A DNA stretch of 64,000 nucleotides from NCBI GenBank assembly GCA_026027325.1, contig JAMSLZ010000002.1:1860001-1924000 (forward strand), given 5' to 3'. The notes beneath the pieces are model-generated. The model was given only the letters and a program-made list of their open reading frames with translations. It was not told where the DNA came from and did no database searches. Below are positions 47,810 to 58,469 of this stretch, piece by piece (the first letter of the stretch is position 1; each line of letters begins with the position of its first letter). The translations under genes and the position numbers were made by a program. This stretch comes from Actinomucor elegans (taxonomy: Eukaryota; Mucoromycota; Mucoromycetes; Mucorales; Mucoraceae).

Positions 47810-48832
47810 TTTGGTTGGAATATAAAGGTGTTTAAGACAAAGAAACGAGCTTGGATGTGTGTATGTCAAAAAAAAAAAACTTTTTTTGTGCACTACCAAA
47901 TAAAAAAAAAAGTGACCATCTTTTTTGATGAAATTCATAATTTTGGAAGGGATCATCTAGAGTTCAAAAGTTCGATTCGCCTTTTAGCTGCAGAAAATTC
48001 ATTTTCAAGACATAGTTTATAATTATATTATGTTTCCAATTTTTAAAAGTTCATATATATGTTATTTTGTCTTTTTAACAACAGAACTGAACATTAACAC
48101 AACATACATAAATCACTAATAACTCGAAATACGAACGGAGAATACATTGTGGCATTTACATGATCTGACACAAAAATCGATTTTTTATAAGCTTTTTTAA
48201 TGAAGTTGGAATCGATTGGAATATTTTCACTATTTAAAAGCTGTAATAAAGTAACAAGCAGTTCGTTTTGATAACTAGTAATTTTGAAACGACACTTTGA
48301 CGTCGCCACCGCCGCCGCTTTTCTATTTCTATCACCGCATCCAATCAAAGACTATGCATAAATTCCGACGACCAATCAGAGTTATGCACTCTTTGGGAGC
48401 ATCTAAAAATTGTTTCGTAACACAAGCAATTGATGTATATTTCTTTGATCGTGATTACTACTCTTCACTATAAATTCGGTAATAATTATAATTATAATCA
48501 CTCTTCTCTTCGTAAAAATATTTATTACATTTTATATATTTCTTATTCTACAATATAACTAAATATTCTTAAAAACTAACAAGTGATTGATTAGTAACTA
48601 TTTCAATTATTCTAACTTTATGGTACCTACATTTCAGTAATTTTTTTTTTTTTTTTTTCAAATCAATAATAAGCTTAATTTTAGCAGTCTAAATAACAAA
48701 ATGAACAAGAATAAATTTAAAGATATAAATATCAATCGATATAGTCTTGATCTACATTATAGTCCTGATAATACTATATCTATAATGTAATTTATTTAAT
48801 ATTGAACGAGAGCCATTGCCAAGATATACTAA
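47810..48832. other. Intergenic region, no gene seen
   Basis: About 1 kb. It includes the SET gene promoter with opposed A and T runs near 47868-47910 and a T run near 48640-48658. Frames present are short and compositionally biased. Confidence 0.4.
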
Positions 48833-49738
48833 TCAAACTACAACGCGTAAACGGCCAGATTCACCACAAAGTTCGAAACCAATACTGGTATACAAGTTCC
48901 TTTCTGGATTTTGAGACTTGAGCGCAAATAATGTAACGTACTGGAAAGATTTGAGTAGCTCTTCTGTTAACAAGGCAACACAAGCTGCTGCAAATCCAAG
49001 TCCTCGCTTCTCGTTGGGAGTAAATACGTAAGCAATCGACACACCTTTCTTTAGAGGTCGACGTTTCCAAGCCATGCTCACTGGCTCATCATCAAAGTAC
49101 AATATATAAATGAACTTGTCTTTCAAAGGTCCTCGACAAACATCTGCTGGGGAAAGGTAAGCAGTAACATCAACATTATCAGGGATATCGTCCCAGAAGC
49201 CCTGAATCCATTGCGCTAAAAGTGGAACGTCTTGTTCCGTTGCTAACTCGAGTCTACAGCGATTGCTTTCTGTAATTTTTAAGGCGTTTAGAGGCCAGTT
49301 GACCTTGGTCAGACTATAAGCCCACACTTGCTCATTCAAAGTAATCTTCAATCTGCCTCTGACTTCGAGTTGATTATGAATATGACTGAGTACAGGTTGG
49401 AAAGAGTGGACTATTGTTACTTGCTTGTGTAAATCCAACGAAACGAGATCTTGGATAAGCAGATCAACAGGCTCAAAGCGATTGCCCAAGAGTTTTGATC
49501 CGTACAGCAACGTTTTAGTCAAAAGACATAAAGTAAATACTAGTTCTTGTTTTGCATTCCATACAGCTCCAAAATAAAAAGGACAAATCCTAGATTGCGT
49601 TGTAAATTCTTCTTGTCGCTGTCCCTCGGTCATGGTTAGAACGAAGGCATTTGGTAATTCTTCTTTTTCCAAGAACGATCTTGTTGCCTCGAGGAATGAC
49701 TCGGCAGTATCATATCGTTTGATGGAGTAAACGCTCAT
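48833..49738 (-). CDS. GNAT-family N-acetyltransferase
   Basis: Single exon. The frame is open further upstream, but the ATG at 49736-49738 (MSVYSIKRYD) starts the soluble, protein-like part; 301 residues. Residues 1-165 form an N-terminal domain with no motif I can name (FYFGAVWNAKQELVF, then a GNRFEPVDLLIQDL). The C-terminal part is a GNAT fold: RLELATEQDVPLLAQWIQGF opening, DEPVSMAWKRRP strand, then motif A (AYVFTPNEKRGLGFAAACVA) with the acetyl-CoA pyrophosphate loop RGLGFA, and LYTSIGFELCGES at the end. The two-domain layout resembles fungal GNATs of unknown substrate. An A run of about 28 nt lies just upstream of the longer frame (about 49955-49982). Confidence 0.8.
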   Translation of the reverse strand: MSVYSIKRYDTAESFLEATRSFLEKEELPNAFVLTMTEGQRQEEFTTQSRICPFYFGAVWNAKQELVFTLCLLTKTLLYGSKLLGNRFEPVDLLIQDLVSLDLHKQVTIVHSFQPVLSHIHNQLEVRGRLKITLNEQVWAYSLTKVNWPLNALKITESNRCRLELATEQDVPLLAQWIQGFWDDIPDNVDVTAYLSPADVCRGPLKDKFIYILYFDDEPVSMAWKRRPLKKGVSIAYVFTPNEKRGLGFAAACVALLTEELLKSFQYVTLFALKSQNPERNLYTSIGFELCGESGRLRVVV

Positions 49739-51004
49739 CAAATATGTAAAAAAGTATAAACTAAAGTAATCTAAAACAAACATGCACTTATACACTAAGC
49801 TAAATGACTTGGCTGAGTTATGATAGTTAAGAATCCAGAGATTTCTGAAATACAGGATTTGAATTACAGCAAATCTATGAATAAACATGAACATTGACAC
49901 AAAGGCTTCTTGAGTCATATGCCTCATTTAGATTAATTGCACTCGTTCTCAACCAAAAAAAAAAAAAAAAAAAAAAAAAAAACTGATCTACATTAAAGCA
50001 TACATCATTTTGTCAGCTGAAAGAGGAATATCTCTATACTTTAAAAGACTTTCCTTTGTATCCTGATAAGACCTTAAGCGCATTCATTATGGAAATAAAC
50101 ACCACATTTGGACTTGATAATGTCGTGCACTTCCAGTTACACTGTTTTTTGTTTAAGTCTTTTTATTGATTTTAGTAATAATCACACATTTTGGTGAGTG
50201 GTGTGCTACGAGATCACTGGAATTTATATATATGTATTATCAAGAATTATAACTTTAGCATATAGGTTAAGAGTAATATTTACAAAAAAAAAAGTATATG
50301 TAGATAGAGTAAAATTGAAGTATTAGAGACAAGAACGAGAGGATGGTCGAGAAATGGAAAGGGTGATGGTAGAGTTTCCCATGTAACTTTGAAAGAAATT
50401 AATAGCTGACACTACAGTTAGAGACAGTACACTGTTTTTTATTTGTGGAAGTGAATTTAAAGTAACACGTTTAGGTGCCTGATTTATTACTAACATCATA
50501 ACGTATTTATTGCATACCCCACTAATCGAAAGTCTAATAGATAGAGTGAATCATTCTGAACACGAAATAGGACACGATTTTTTTGCCAGAATTAATCGAG
50601 AGATCTATCAGCCATTTGATCAAATTACAGAAAATACCTGTAATTTATAGCATATATCTAAAATGATATATATACCCAACTTACTTCAGTAAAATAATGA
50701 TTATAAGCCGTGAAAGATTCTCTAAGAATTGCTTGAGACCGCTGGAACAAAATAGAAAGGGTATTGTGCTAGAACCTTCTCTCTTTATTACTTTTGAACA
50801 TATTTAAAATATAAAAGAGAAAGGAAAAGAGGTTGTACTGTTCTTTAATCTTCTTTCGCTTGATCATTACCGCCCCAACATTTACAGCTTCACTACTATG
50901 GTCAAGTTAGTCTGTAATCTTGTCAGCTTTGAAAGAACAAGTATAAATATTACAACAACTCGCTGCCATACAACACCACTTCAATTAATATAAACGGCCC
51001 CACA
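49739..51004. other. Intergenic region
   Basis: About 1.3 kb with A runs near 49955 and 50285; no supported gene. The right part (from about 50860) may already belong to the decayed retroelement, since it leads without a break into its ORF. Confidence 0.35.
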
Positions 51005-51782
51005 ATGCAGTCAGCAGAATACACTGCGTCACTCCACTCAATTGGTACTCATCCTCACTATAACTGGATCCCTTCACAATTTCTATCAAATTAATTAAGT
51101 CTGGATACTCCATTACACTCTTCAAGATTATTATCAGATGCTGAAAGAAAAGTAATCACTGAGACTTATCCTTCCTTTGAAAACCTTGCCTATAGAGCCT
51201 CAGCTACAGTTTCTACGGCAGAACATCTAATGATTAAGGTCAAAAACTAGGAGATTAGTCTCTGAAGCATCTACAATATTTGATCGAGGCCGTTTTTCGC
51301 CCACTGGATATCCTTGACTATAGGTTGGTGTCTACCGAATCGAACAGTCCTAAACTTGAACGCTATAATACGATATTGAAGAACATTGGCCGCTTAATAC
51401 TTCACATTTGTTCAACAGAGTCTTAACCTCGCGCTAAAATTGTTCTTCGTGCTGTTAACTCGTCCTTTTTTATGAAGTCAAGCAAAGATGTCCAATATAC
51501 ACTTCCTTTAGAGGAATTTTAATAGGCTCTGGTACCATAAACAATAGTAAAAAAAAAAAAAAAAAAAAAAGCTACCCCAGAAACCATTGGTAATTACCTT
51601 CAACATAATTGACACAATTTTAGCGGGAGTAACCCTAGATCCTTTTATACCGGTCATCATTTATTTATTTTTTTCGATCGGGCCTATCCTCTCAGCAGAG
51701 TGGTTTTAGCAACTCCAACTTCAACAACCATGTAAATACCAACAATGGCAACTCCAACAAGACTAACAATCCTTTTTATCAG
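51005..51782 (+). pseudogene. Decayed retroelement gag-like ORF
   Basis: Broken coding remnant. Starting from ATG 51005 the frame reads protein-like sequence but meets stops at 51092-51094 and 51248-51250, shifts frame near 51262 and continues (VFRPLDIL, then ESNSPKLERYN, YTLPLEEF) with further stops and an inserted A run near 51550. A last Asn/Ser-rich piece (SQQSGFSNSNFNN) is readable at about 51690-51780. The order and wording of these motifs match, from memory, a gag/nucleocapsid-like protein that precedes reverse transcriptase in multi-copy Rhizopus/Mucor retroelements, possibly DIRS-like. No reverse transcriptase or recombinase frame is visible downstream, and no terminal repeats were found. 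It is not functional. Confidence 0.5.
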
Positions 51783-51817
51783 TAAGTACAACATGTCAGA
51801 ATACAATAAATGAAACC

Positions 51818-51848
<31 letters not shown>

Positions 51849-52129
51849 AAAGGGGAAATGGTAGTTATATCTTTGTTGAAAACGTGTTTATATCACAAAC
51901 AGATATTACAATTACTATTACTGAGGAAAAGGAAAACCATAAAATATATTCAAGATAAACGGGACTACAATTTGAGCATATATACTATTATTTTTATTAT
52001 TCCATAGAGAATCCTACGTTTTATTCTTGTTCGATCTCGATAAAACTCTCTTTGACATTTTACACACTTTTTACATACACAGAGATATTTGACTACAGCA
52101 AACATTTAATCAACACTACCAATAAGTGC

Positions 52130-53172
52130 CAAGTACTGGTCTATCCAGAATGCTCTTCCTCTAACATACATCAGGATGCTTGGAACGCCAATGTATGCTT
52201 AGGATAAGACCACCTAAAACTAGTACGTAAAAGCTGCACCAAATCCGGCTGGCAATGTGGTGGTAACAGCAAGTAGGTAGTTAGGTTTACAGAGGCTGTA
52301 CTTGGATCTTTAGCACTATGGTATGCTGGATATGTTAGTTTATGAATTAGCATTTAAAAATCGAGAAGATTAGTAAAAAAAAAAAGAGTAACATAGACTT
52401 CAAAGCATTACAATCTTACCCAAATGCAAATAATCATAATTACACAAGCAACTTGACACTGGTTCACTCAGAATGCCCTTCCTTTAACATACATTAGGAT
52501 GGTTTAATATACCAACATATGCTTAGAGCAGAACCACCTAAAACTAATACGTAAAAACTGTACCAAATCCGGTTGGCAATGTGGCGGTAACAGCAAGTAG
52601 GTAATTAGATTTACAAAAGCTGTGTCATTCGCTTCAGCATAGTCAACCAAGTACTGGTCTATCCAGAATGCCCTTCCTCTAACATACATCAGGATGCTTG
52701 GAACGCCAATGTATGCTTAGGATAAGACCGCCTAAAACTAGTACGTAAAAGCTGCACCAAATCCGGTTGGCAATGTGGTGGTAACAGCAAGTAGGTAGTT
52801 AGGTTTACAGAGGCTGTACTTGGATCTTTAGCACTATGGTATGCTGGATATGTTAGTTTATGAATTAGCATTTAAAAATCGAGAAGATTAGTAAAAAAAA
52901 AAAAAAAAAAAAAAGAGCAACATAGACTTCAAAGCATTACAATCTTACTCAAACGTAAATAATCATAATTACACAGGCGACTTGACACTGGTTCGCTTAG
53001 AATGCCCTTCCTTTAACATACATTAGGATGGTTTAATGCGCCAACATATGCTTAGAGCAGAACCACCTAAAACTAACACATAAAAGCTGCACCAAATCCG
53101 GTTGGCAATGTGGCGGTAACAGCAAGTAGGTAATTAGATTTACAAAAGTTGTGTCATTCGCTTTAGCATAGA
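52130..53172. repeat. Tandem duplication of a 518-bp unit containing two related submonomers
   Basis: Two head-to-tail copies starting at 52130 and 52648 (period 518 bp). Each copy holds two diverged versions of a core of about 170 bp: A at about 52149 and 52667, B at about 52471 and 52997. Shared blocks include TAACATACAT, CCTAAAACTA, ACCAAATCCGG, GGCAATGTGG and AACAGCAAGTAGGTA. A-A and B-B copies are nearly identical, while A and B differ more, so the A/B pair was duplicated recently. A poly(A) run follows each A core and differs in length (12 versus about 21). Minus-strand frames of about 60 codons recur but end at different places, so coding function is doubtful. Confidence 0.85.
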
Positions 53173-54827
53173 TTGGTATTTATGTATATGAAGGTGAAAA
53201 GGATATTTACCAAGTAAATCTATTGCTCAACTAATATTAGGTAGTCACAGTGCGTAGCATATGATTTAAGGGATATAAACAAAACCAATTTTATTAAGGT
53301 TAACAAGAGAAATAGATAAAATCAGTCAATTATAAGCTTACCAAGTTAATTGTTGGTTTTTGATTTAGACAGTGGCAGATGTTCAAAGTACATATGAAGG
53401 GTGAAAGAGGAAATTCAATCAGGATTGACCTAATTGGGTTTTATCGGGTCGGATTTACAGAGATTAGGTCAGTGTTGACCTTCAGCTCTTTGATCAGAAC
53501 TAAATATATGAACTATATTTATTAATTGGATTGAACAGTCTATAGTACATTTGGTAAATTATTCACTTAATGGGCGGATACAATCTTCTACAATACATCC
53601 TTGATTCAGTTGAAAAACGTTTTTTGTCGTGATTGCTTCTTATAGTTTGTTCCTTGCCCAGTACATGTTATCGGTGGCAATGACATAGTCTCTCATACTA
53701 CCGGTTTAACTTTTTGAAAGGTAAACTTGAAGTACAGCGTATATTCTTCATTTATTTCCTAAATCATTATCATCTTGTTTAATGGTTTTCAAGTACATCA
53801 TGTTCCTAAACAAGTACTCACATTAATCTGAGTGTTCCAAGATATCTTTCTATTGACTGATTTGAATGAAAGAATGACTTACTGAAGATAATTTTGAGTT
53901 GTTTGGTAGCTGTTTTAAAACCTTAAACTCATTTTCTTCAATATATAGCGATGAATGAGCAACCAGTGGCGCTTGAGTTTAGCCTACAAAGCTTTATGGC
54001 CTTGACCTTCTGGTTTACTTACCAATTTCAAGTGATTTCTTCATTAGCTTGCTTTTCTTTTATACTGCTATATAAATCCGAAAGTTTTCTTTTGCAAATG
54101 CTTCAATTATTATCATTATTTTGGATCATTTCTTTGTAAATCAGTTCGTCTTCTTTGATATGATGCCTTGATGGAAAGGTAATGCTTTAATTGTATGGTT
54201 CTTTACCTCCTCTATGATGTTAATAATTCTCTATTTCAGAAGCTTATTATACGCCATCTCTTTCAATAGAGTTTTTCTTTAGTTGTCTCGTTTTCAATAC
54301 GACGATGCTGGAAAATACTTTTGATGTCCTTGATACGGCCTTTGACTAGGCCTTCTAATAACTGCTCATGAATCCATCTATTGACTTATGAGTTGTTTAT
54401 TAGTTACTTGTTAAATATAAGGGTCTTATGTGATAAAGCGAATCTCTCAAGTGTATTTCATCTAACCTGTACAAGTTTAAGTAAAATGCGTAGTTGTTTG
54501 GGCACTTATGTAATAATAATAGTGATCAAGTGCTTTGGGAGATTGGTGAAACATTAATTACTGAAAAAAGGATTCGTTGTTTACTGTTTGGAGTATTCTT
54601 GAATGTTTCAATGTCATCAAATAGTAATTTATTTACTAGTTGGGTATTTCGTGAAGTATTTATTTAATAATCAGTGTGCTGCAGCCGACATAAACAGATC
54701 ACTCCAACGAGATCATGTGAACACTATACTATGAGTATATTTACGTATATATTCATATACTACGTAGTGTGAATAAATAATAATAAAAAAAAGGGTTCTT
54801 TTTTCTTTATTTTATTTCAAAAATCTA
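53173..54827. other. Intergenic region
   Basis: About 1.6 kb with no supported gene. A minus-strand stretch at about 54270-54388 reads as plausible protein but is isolated. A TATA-rich segment and a T-rich leader directly precede the ATG at 54828. Confidence 0.4.
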
Positions 54828-56722
54828 ATGGCAACGTCAAGAATCAAAAAGCCTAGTTTATTAAAATTGAAAGGGAATCTTAAACTTGATTCTGCAAAAC
54901 GCTTTCAACATAATGTGGTTGATGGTTTGCTTGTAGACGAATACAAGCACTGGAGTAACTATAAGGGACTTGTGGATTCTTACTTTGAAAATGTTGATGC
55001 TTGTGAGGAATCGGCTTACGATTTCGTCACAAACTTATTAAATACGCTTGATCGCTTAGCTGACCGAAGCCATAAGCATACTGGATCTGATTTACTTTTT
55101 TCAAACTACTGCATAAATCTACACACTTATTATAATGACAAGAAAAATCAAAGCCAAATAATCAAGTATTATTGTCGACGCGAGCTATTACATAGAATGA
55201 AAAATAACGAGAAAGATACAACTCGACAAGCAAGATCCACAGCTTTAAGATTATCACTAGAGCAGGGCAATATCTTGGAGGGGGAAGCAACAAGATGCAT
55301 GGTATAGTCAATATTAACCAACATAATTATTATTTTGCTCATTAAACTAATAGATATTAAAAAGAAAAATCATGGAAGAAACTGATAAAGGTCGCTCTCC
55401 CCAAAAAGTAAGATACTTCATTAATGACGATGGAGAAGAGCTAAGTGAGCAAGAAGCACAGCAGCAAGAAGAATGGCAAGGCAGTACAGATAATAGTTTT
55501 GATAGCGTCGAAAGACATCCATCCAGCAGACATTACTACAATTATTTTGTTGGTGATAAGCATCATAAATGGGTTCTTGGTGATGGTGATGGTGTACATT
55601 GGATGACGAAAGACAGCACTAATATCAGTAAAGTCATGTATAAATATCGACGACAGTCGTATAAAGCTGCAAAAATGATGTGTTCGATATCAAGTGAGAG
55701 GATTTTATCATTGTCTTTCATCTTCATAATAAACCCGAACAACATTGAAGGGTTTGTTGCGGACTGTAAGAGCAAAGGAGACGATATCAGGCGTTGTTTT
55801 GAAGACACATATAGACGGTCAATTCCTGATGATGCATTGATAATTACCAATAGAATTGATAATTTTGGGAATAGTAAGAATCGTGTAGATGAATATATTG
55901 CTAAATTGCATGGAACATATTGGAATTCAAGCTTGGAAATGACAGTCTACTATAATGTCATCAATCTATACTGTCAGCACATTAGCCCGCTCACCAGATG
56001 CCATACCGAGCAAGACCATGACTCTTATGAGTTTTTTACCAAAGAGATTTTTCATTCTAGCGCTTACTTGAGACACAAAATGTCAAAGCACCTATCAACT
56101 GCTAAAGACTATATCCCGGATTATAAACTTGCTTATCAACACAAATTTGAAAAGACAGTAGACTTATTTATAATTGAAGTCAAAAAAGACAAGAAGCCAT
56201 ACACGCCCGATGACGATGACAAGATTAAGCTTAACCTGGATATGCAACTCATGTTAAATGAGCTTATATTGTTAAATGTCAATGAGCCAGTTGTATATGG
56301 ACTACTTATTCAAGGTAATCTGTATGAAAAAAAAAAAATTATTCTGTTATATTTATTCTTATAGATCATGACTGTTTGCTGTATGAAATGTCCATCAAAT
56401 ATGAAGCACAGTATGTTTCTAGAATTATTGAAGAATTCTATTTACCAAGAGATATCGCAGATATCTGTCTTGTTCCTCGAGTGATTTCCATCTTTTTAAC
56501 AATTAAGGTACATACTAGATGACTATTACAACTAGAATGTTAATGTATTTTTTTTTTCAGGATTTGATTGATACGTTGATCAAAAAAATCGACAACCGAA
56601 AGAAAGAAAAGTCTGCTTTGATACCATTTATGAGGGAAGGCATGAAAATGCCATGTTTGATAAAAGACCCTCTTAGCTATTGTTTGAATATTAATTCTGC
56701 TGACTATATCCCTCCAGAATAA
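54828..56722 (+). CDS. Mucorales-type expanded family protein, possible PD-(D/E)XK fold
   Basis: Four exons, 54828-55301, 55354-56314, 56365-56507 and 56561-56722; 579 residues. No signal peptide or membrane span. The N-terminal 320 residues are not recognised. The C-terminal part contains VDLFIIEVKKDKK: Asp428, Glu433 and Lys435 fit the D...ExK core of PD-(D/E)XK nuclease-like folds, and a helix with Gln follows (LDMQLMLNELI). Then come PVVYGLLIQ, YEMSIKYE and EEFYLPRDIADICLVPRVIS. This tail (EVK, GLL, FYLPRD, P-V) is, from memory, the signature of a large multi-copy protein family of unknown function in Rhizopus and Mucor. Nuclease activity is a hypothesis only. It lies next to the repeat/retroelement zone, which fits a mobile or rapidly duplicating family. 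Confidence 0.7.
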
Positions 56723-57409
56723 AGATTACCTACAATGAATACCGTCTCTATACTTTTGGAACTAATTTTCCCTTTTTTTTATAGCAGCCTGCATAATTCA
56801 GTTATATTGCAAAACAGTATTCGCAAACTGGGCCAAAAGGGTAGGCTTTATATATGAAATTCGCATTTTTTATCTTGTCTACATTGTTTTAACAATAATT
56901 CACAATTTAATGTTTCATATGATGGTTAGATATTCAAAATGAAGTGCCGTTTCTACTAAAGTTACTAAATGAAGCGCTATATGTTTGTAATATCTTTTTT
57001 TTTGTAAGACTGCGTTTATTTTATTATATTTCAGAAATGAGCTGTAAAATACATGAATTTCATATGAATCAGATGTATAGATCCATAGATTTTTTTTGAT
57101 TAATCTCGGTTTAATGTTGCATCTGACTGATCGGTCATCAGAATTATCTGTTACATATATTGTTGTTGAATTATAACTTGCCAAATGCTTCAAATTTATT
57201 AATGTAACGAACAGTAGAGTATTACTTGCGTTTCATGTGCACACAGTCTGATAATTGATAGATCTCTCGGGCGATCTCGGTTCAATGTCGGATTAGATTA
57301 GGACTCCATGTTCAGAATGAGCTGTTGTATCTGATAGAACCTCTAAAACATGTGTTACATTCAATTACACTTACTATATTATTTATTAAAAGATACAACA
57401 GACAATTAA
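56723..57409. repeat. Intergenic region with two copies of a short dispersed repeat
   Basis: Two related stretches at about 57100-57165 and 57265-57345 share AATCTCGGTTTAATG / GATCTCGGTTCAATG, a GCATCTGA-like block and CAGAATGAGCTGTT. The second copy aligns with 9093-9166 over about 70 bp including AGAACCT at its end. No gene is seen here. Confidence 0.5.
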
Positions 57410-57627
57410 TTATTTAGATTTTTTGGCAGCAGCAGCAGCAGCAGCTTCAGCTCTTTCAGCGTTATCAGCTCTCTTATTCAAGACATAGTGAGTGATTTGT
57501 AAGCCAACAATACCCGTGATAGCCAAAGTAATGATAAAGTGAGCAGCAGCAATATTCTTCAAGTTTTTAGCCAGTTCAGATTTGACATCTGTTTCAGAGA
57601 TACTTTTGATAGCTGTATCACACGGGG

Positions 57628-57660
<33 letters not shown>

Positions 57661-58229
57661 AGAAGTGTCGGAATTGTACTACATTAATATATATATTTAC
57701 CAGGCTTGACGGAAGTGGCATAAGTAGAAAGCGCGAAAAGCATTAAAACTATAGAAACATGATTCATTATTTCTTCTTGATAGCAACTCTCTTTTTATTT
57801 CCGTTTTGTTTACCTAAAGAAGCTCCATCAAACAAAATATTACCGTCAGTCATGTTGGCTAAGCCAGCAGCGAAACCAACAGCAGCGATCATCAAATTGG
57901 CAAAAGGAATGTACTTGATAATGTCGGGTGCATCTAACTGATGCGTATAGTATTGCTAGAAAAATGAAAATGAGCTTCTTGGAGAAAACAAAAGCCTTAA
58001 CTTGGTTATAGTGAAACTTACAGTAGCTCTGGCAATAGCATTAGGATGCTCGTCCAAGTTAGCCCAGAGAAAGTAGTAATCAAATGACCAATCAGACCAG
58101 TAAGTCTATTGAAACGTAACAAATGTGAGTTATTGGTGGGCAAAATATTAGGTTACATACACCATAGGCAAAAAAGCAAGAACAGAGGATTAGAACCACC
58201 TTAGCGGATTGCATATGTTCTTTAGGCAT
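57410..58229 (-). CDS. Shr3/Psh3-like ER packaging chaperone for amino acid permeases
   Basis: Five exons, 58229-58161, 58105-58022, 57955-57814, 57748-57701 and 57612-57410; 181 residues. Four membrane segments: VVLILCSCFFAYG in exon 1; FANLMIAAVGFAAGLA; LVLMLFALSTYAT, readable only across the exon 3/4 junction; and AHFIITLAITGIVGLQI. Between spans 1 and 2 is a polar stretch (FDYYFLWANLDEHP, then QYYTHQLDAP) and the tail is Ala/Lys-rich, as in Shr3. The family sits in the ER membrane and prevents aggregation of amino acid permeases before export. Intron 4 holds a run of about 30 A on the plus strand (near 57628-57657). The exons are too small to be seen as long frames. Divergent from the FUSC gene, 240 bp between ATGs. 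Confidence 0.8.
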
Positions 58230-58469
58230 TTTGTATATGTATTAATGAACAAAAGCGTTTCGGTGTTTTGGTGGAAATTTCCCAGTTTGATCGCCTACCT
58301 CTCTATAAGCCACCCAATCAGAAGGGGAAAAAACCCTAATATCGCGTTCAGCCCTTATCGCGCGTGTATTGGCGTTATTCCTCCTCCTTGATACCATATA
58401 AATATTAGTTGTTGCTTTATTATTTTGCCTTCTTTTTCTTTTCCCTTGTCTCTTTGATAAACTACAATT
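58230..58469. promoter_or_regulatory. Short divergent promoter between Shr3-like and FUSC genes
   Basis: 240 bp between the two start codons. It contains a CCAAT core (58313-58317), a TATAAATA box near 58397-58404 oriented toward the plus gene about 70 bp before its ATG, and a CT-rich leader. Both products are membrane-transport related; shared regulation is only inferred. Confidence 0.4.

Noticed and set aside
47960..47985. AGTTCGATTC resembling a tRNA T-loop
   Set aside because: No box A, acceptor stem or anticodon arm in the flanks.
52171..52871. Three similar 60-codon minus-strand frames in the tandem repeat
   Set aside because: They follow from the repeat itself; their ends differ between A and B cores, so there is no sign of coding constraint.
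54270..54388. Minus-strand stretch reading HEQLLEGLVKGRIKDIKSI
   Set aside because: About 40 protein-like codons then a stop; no exon structure around it and no family match recalled.
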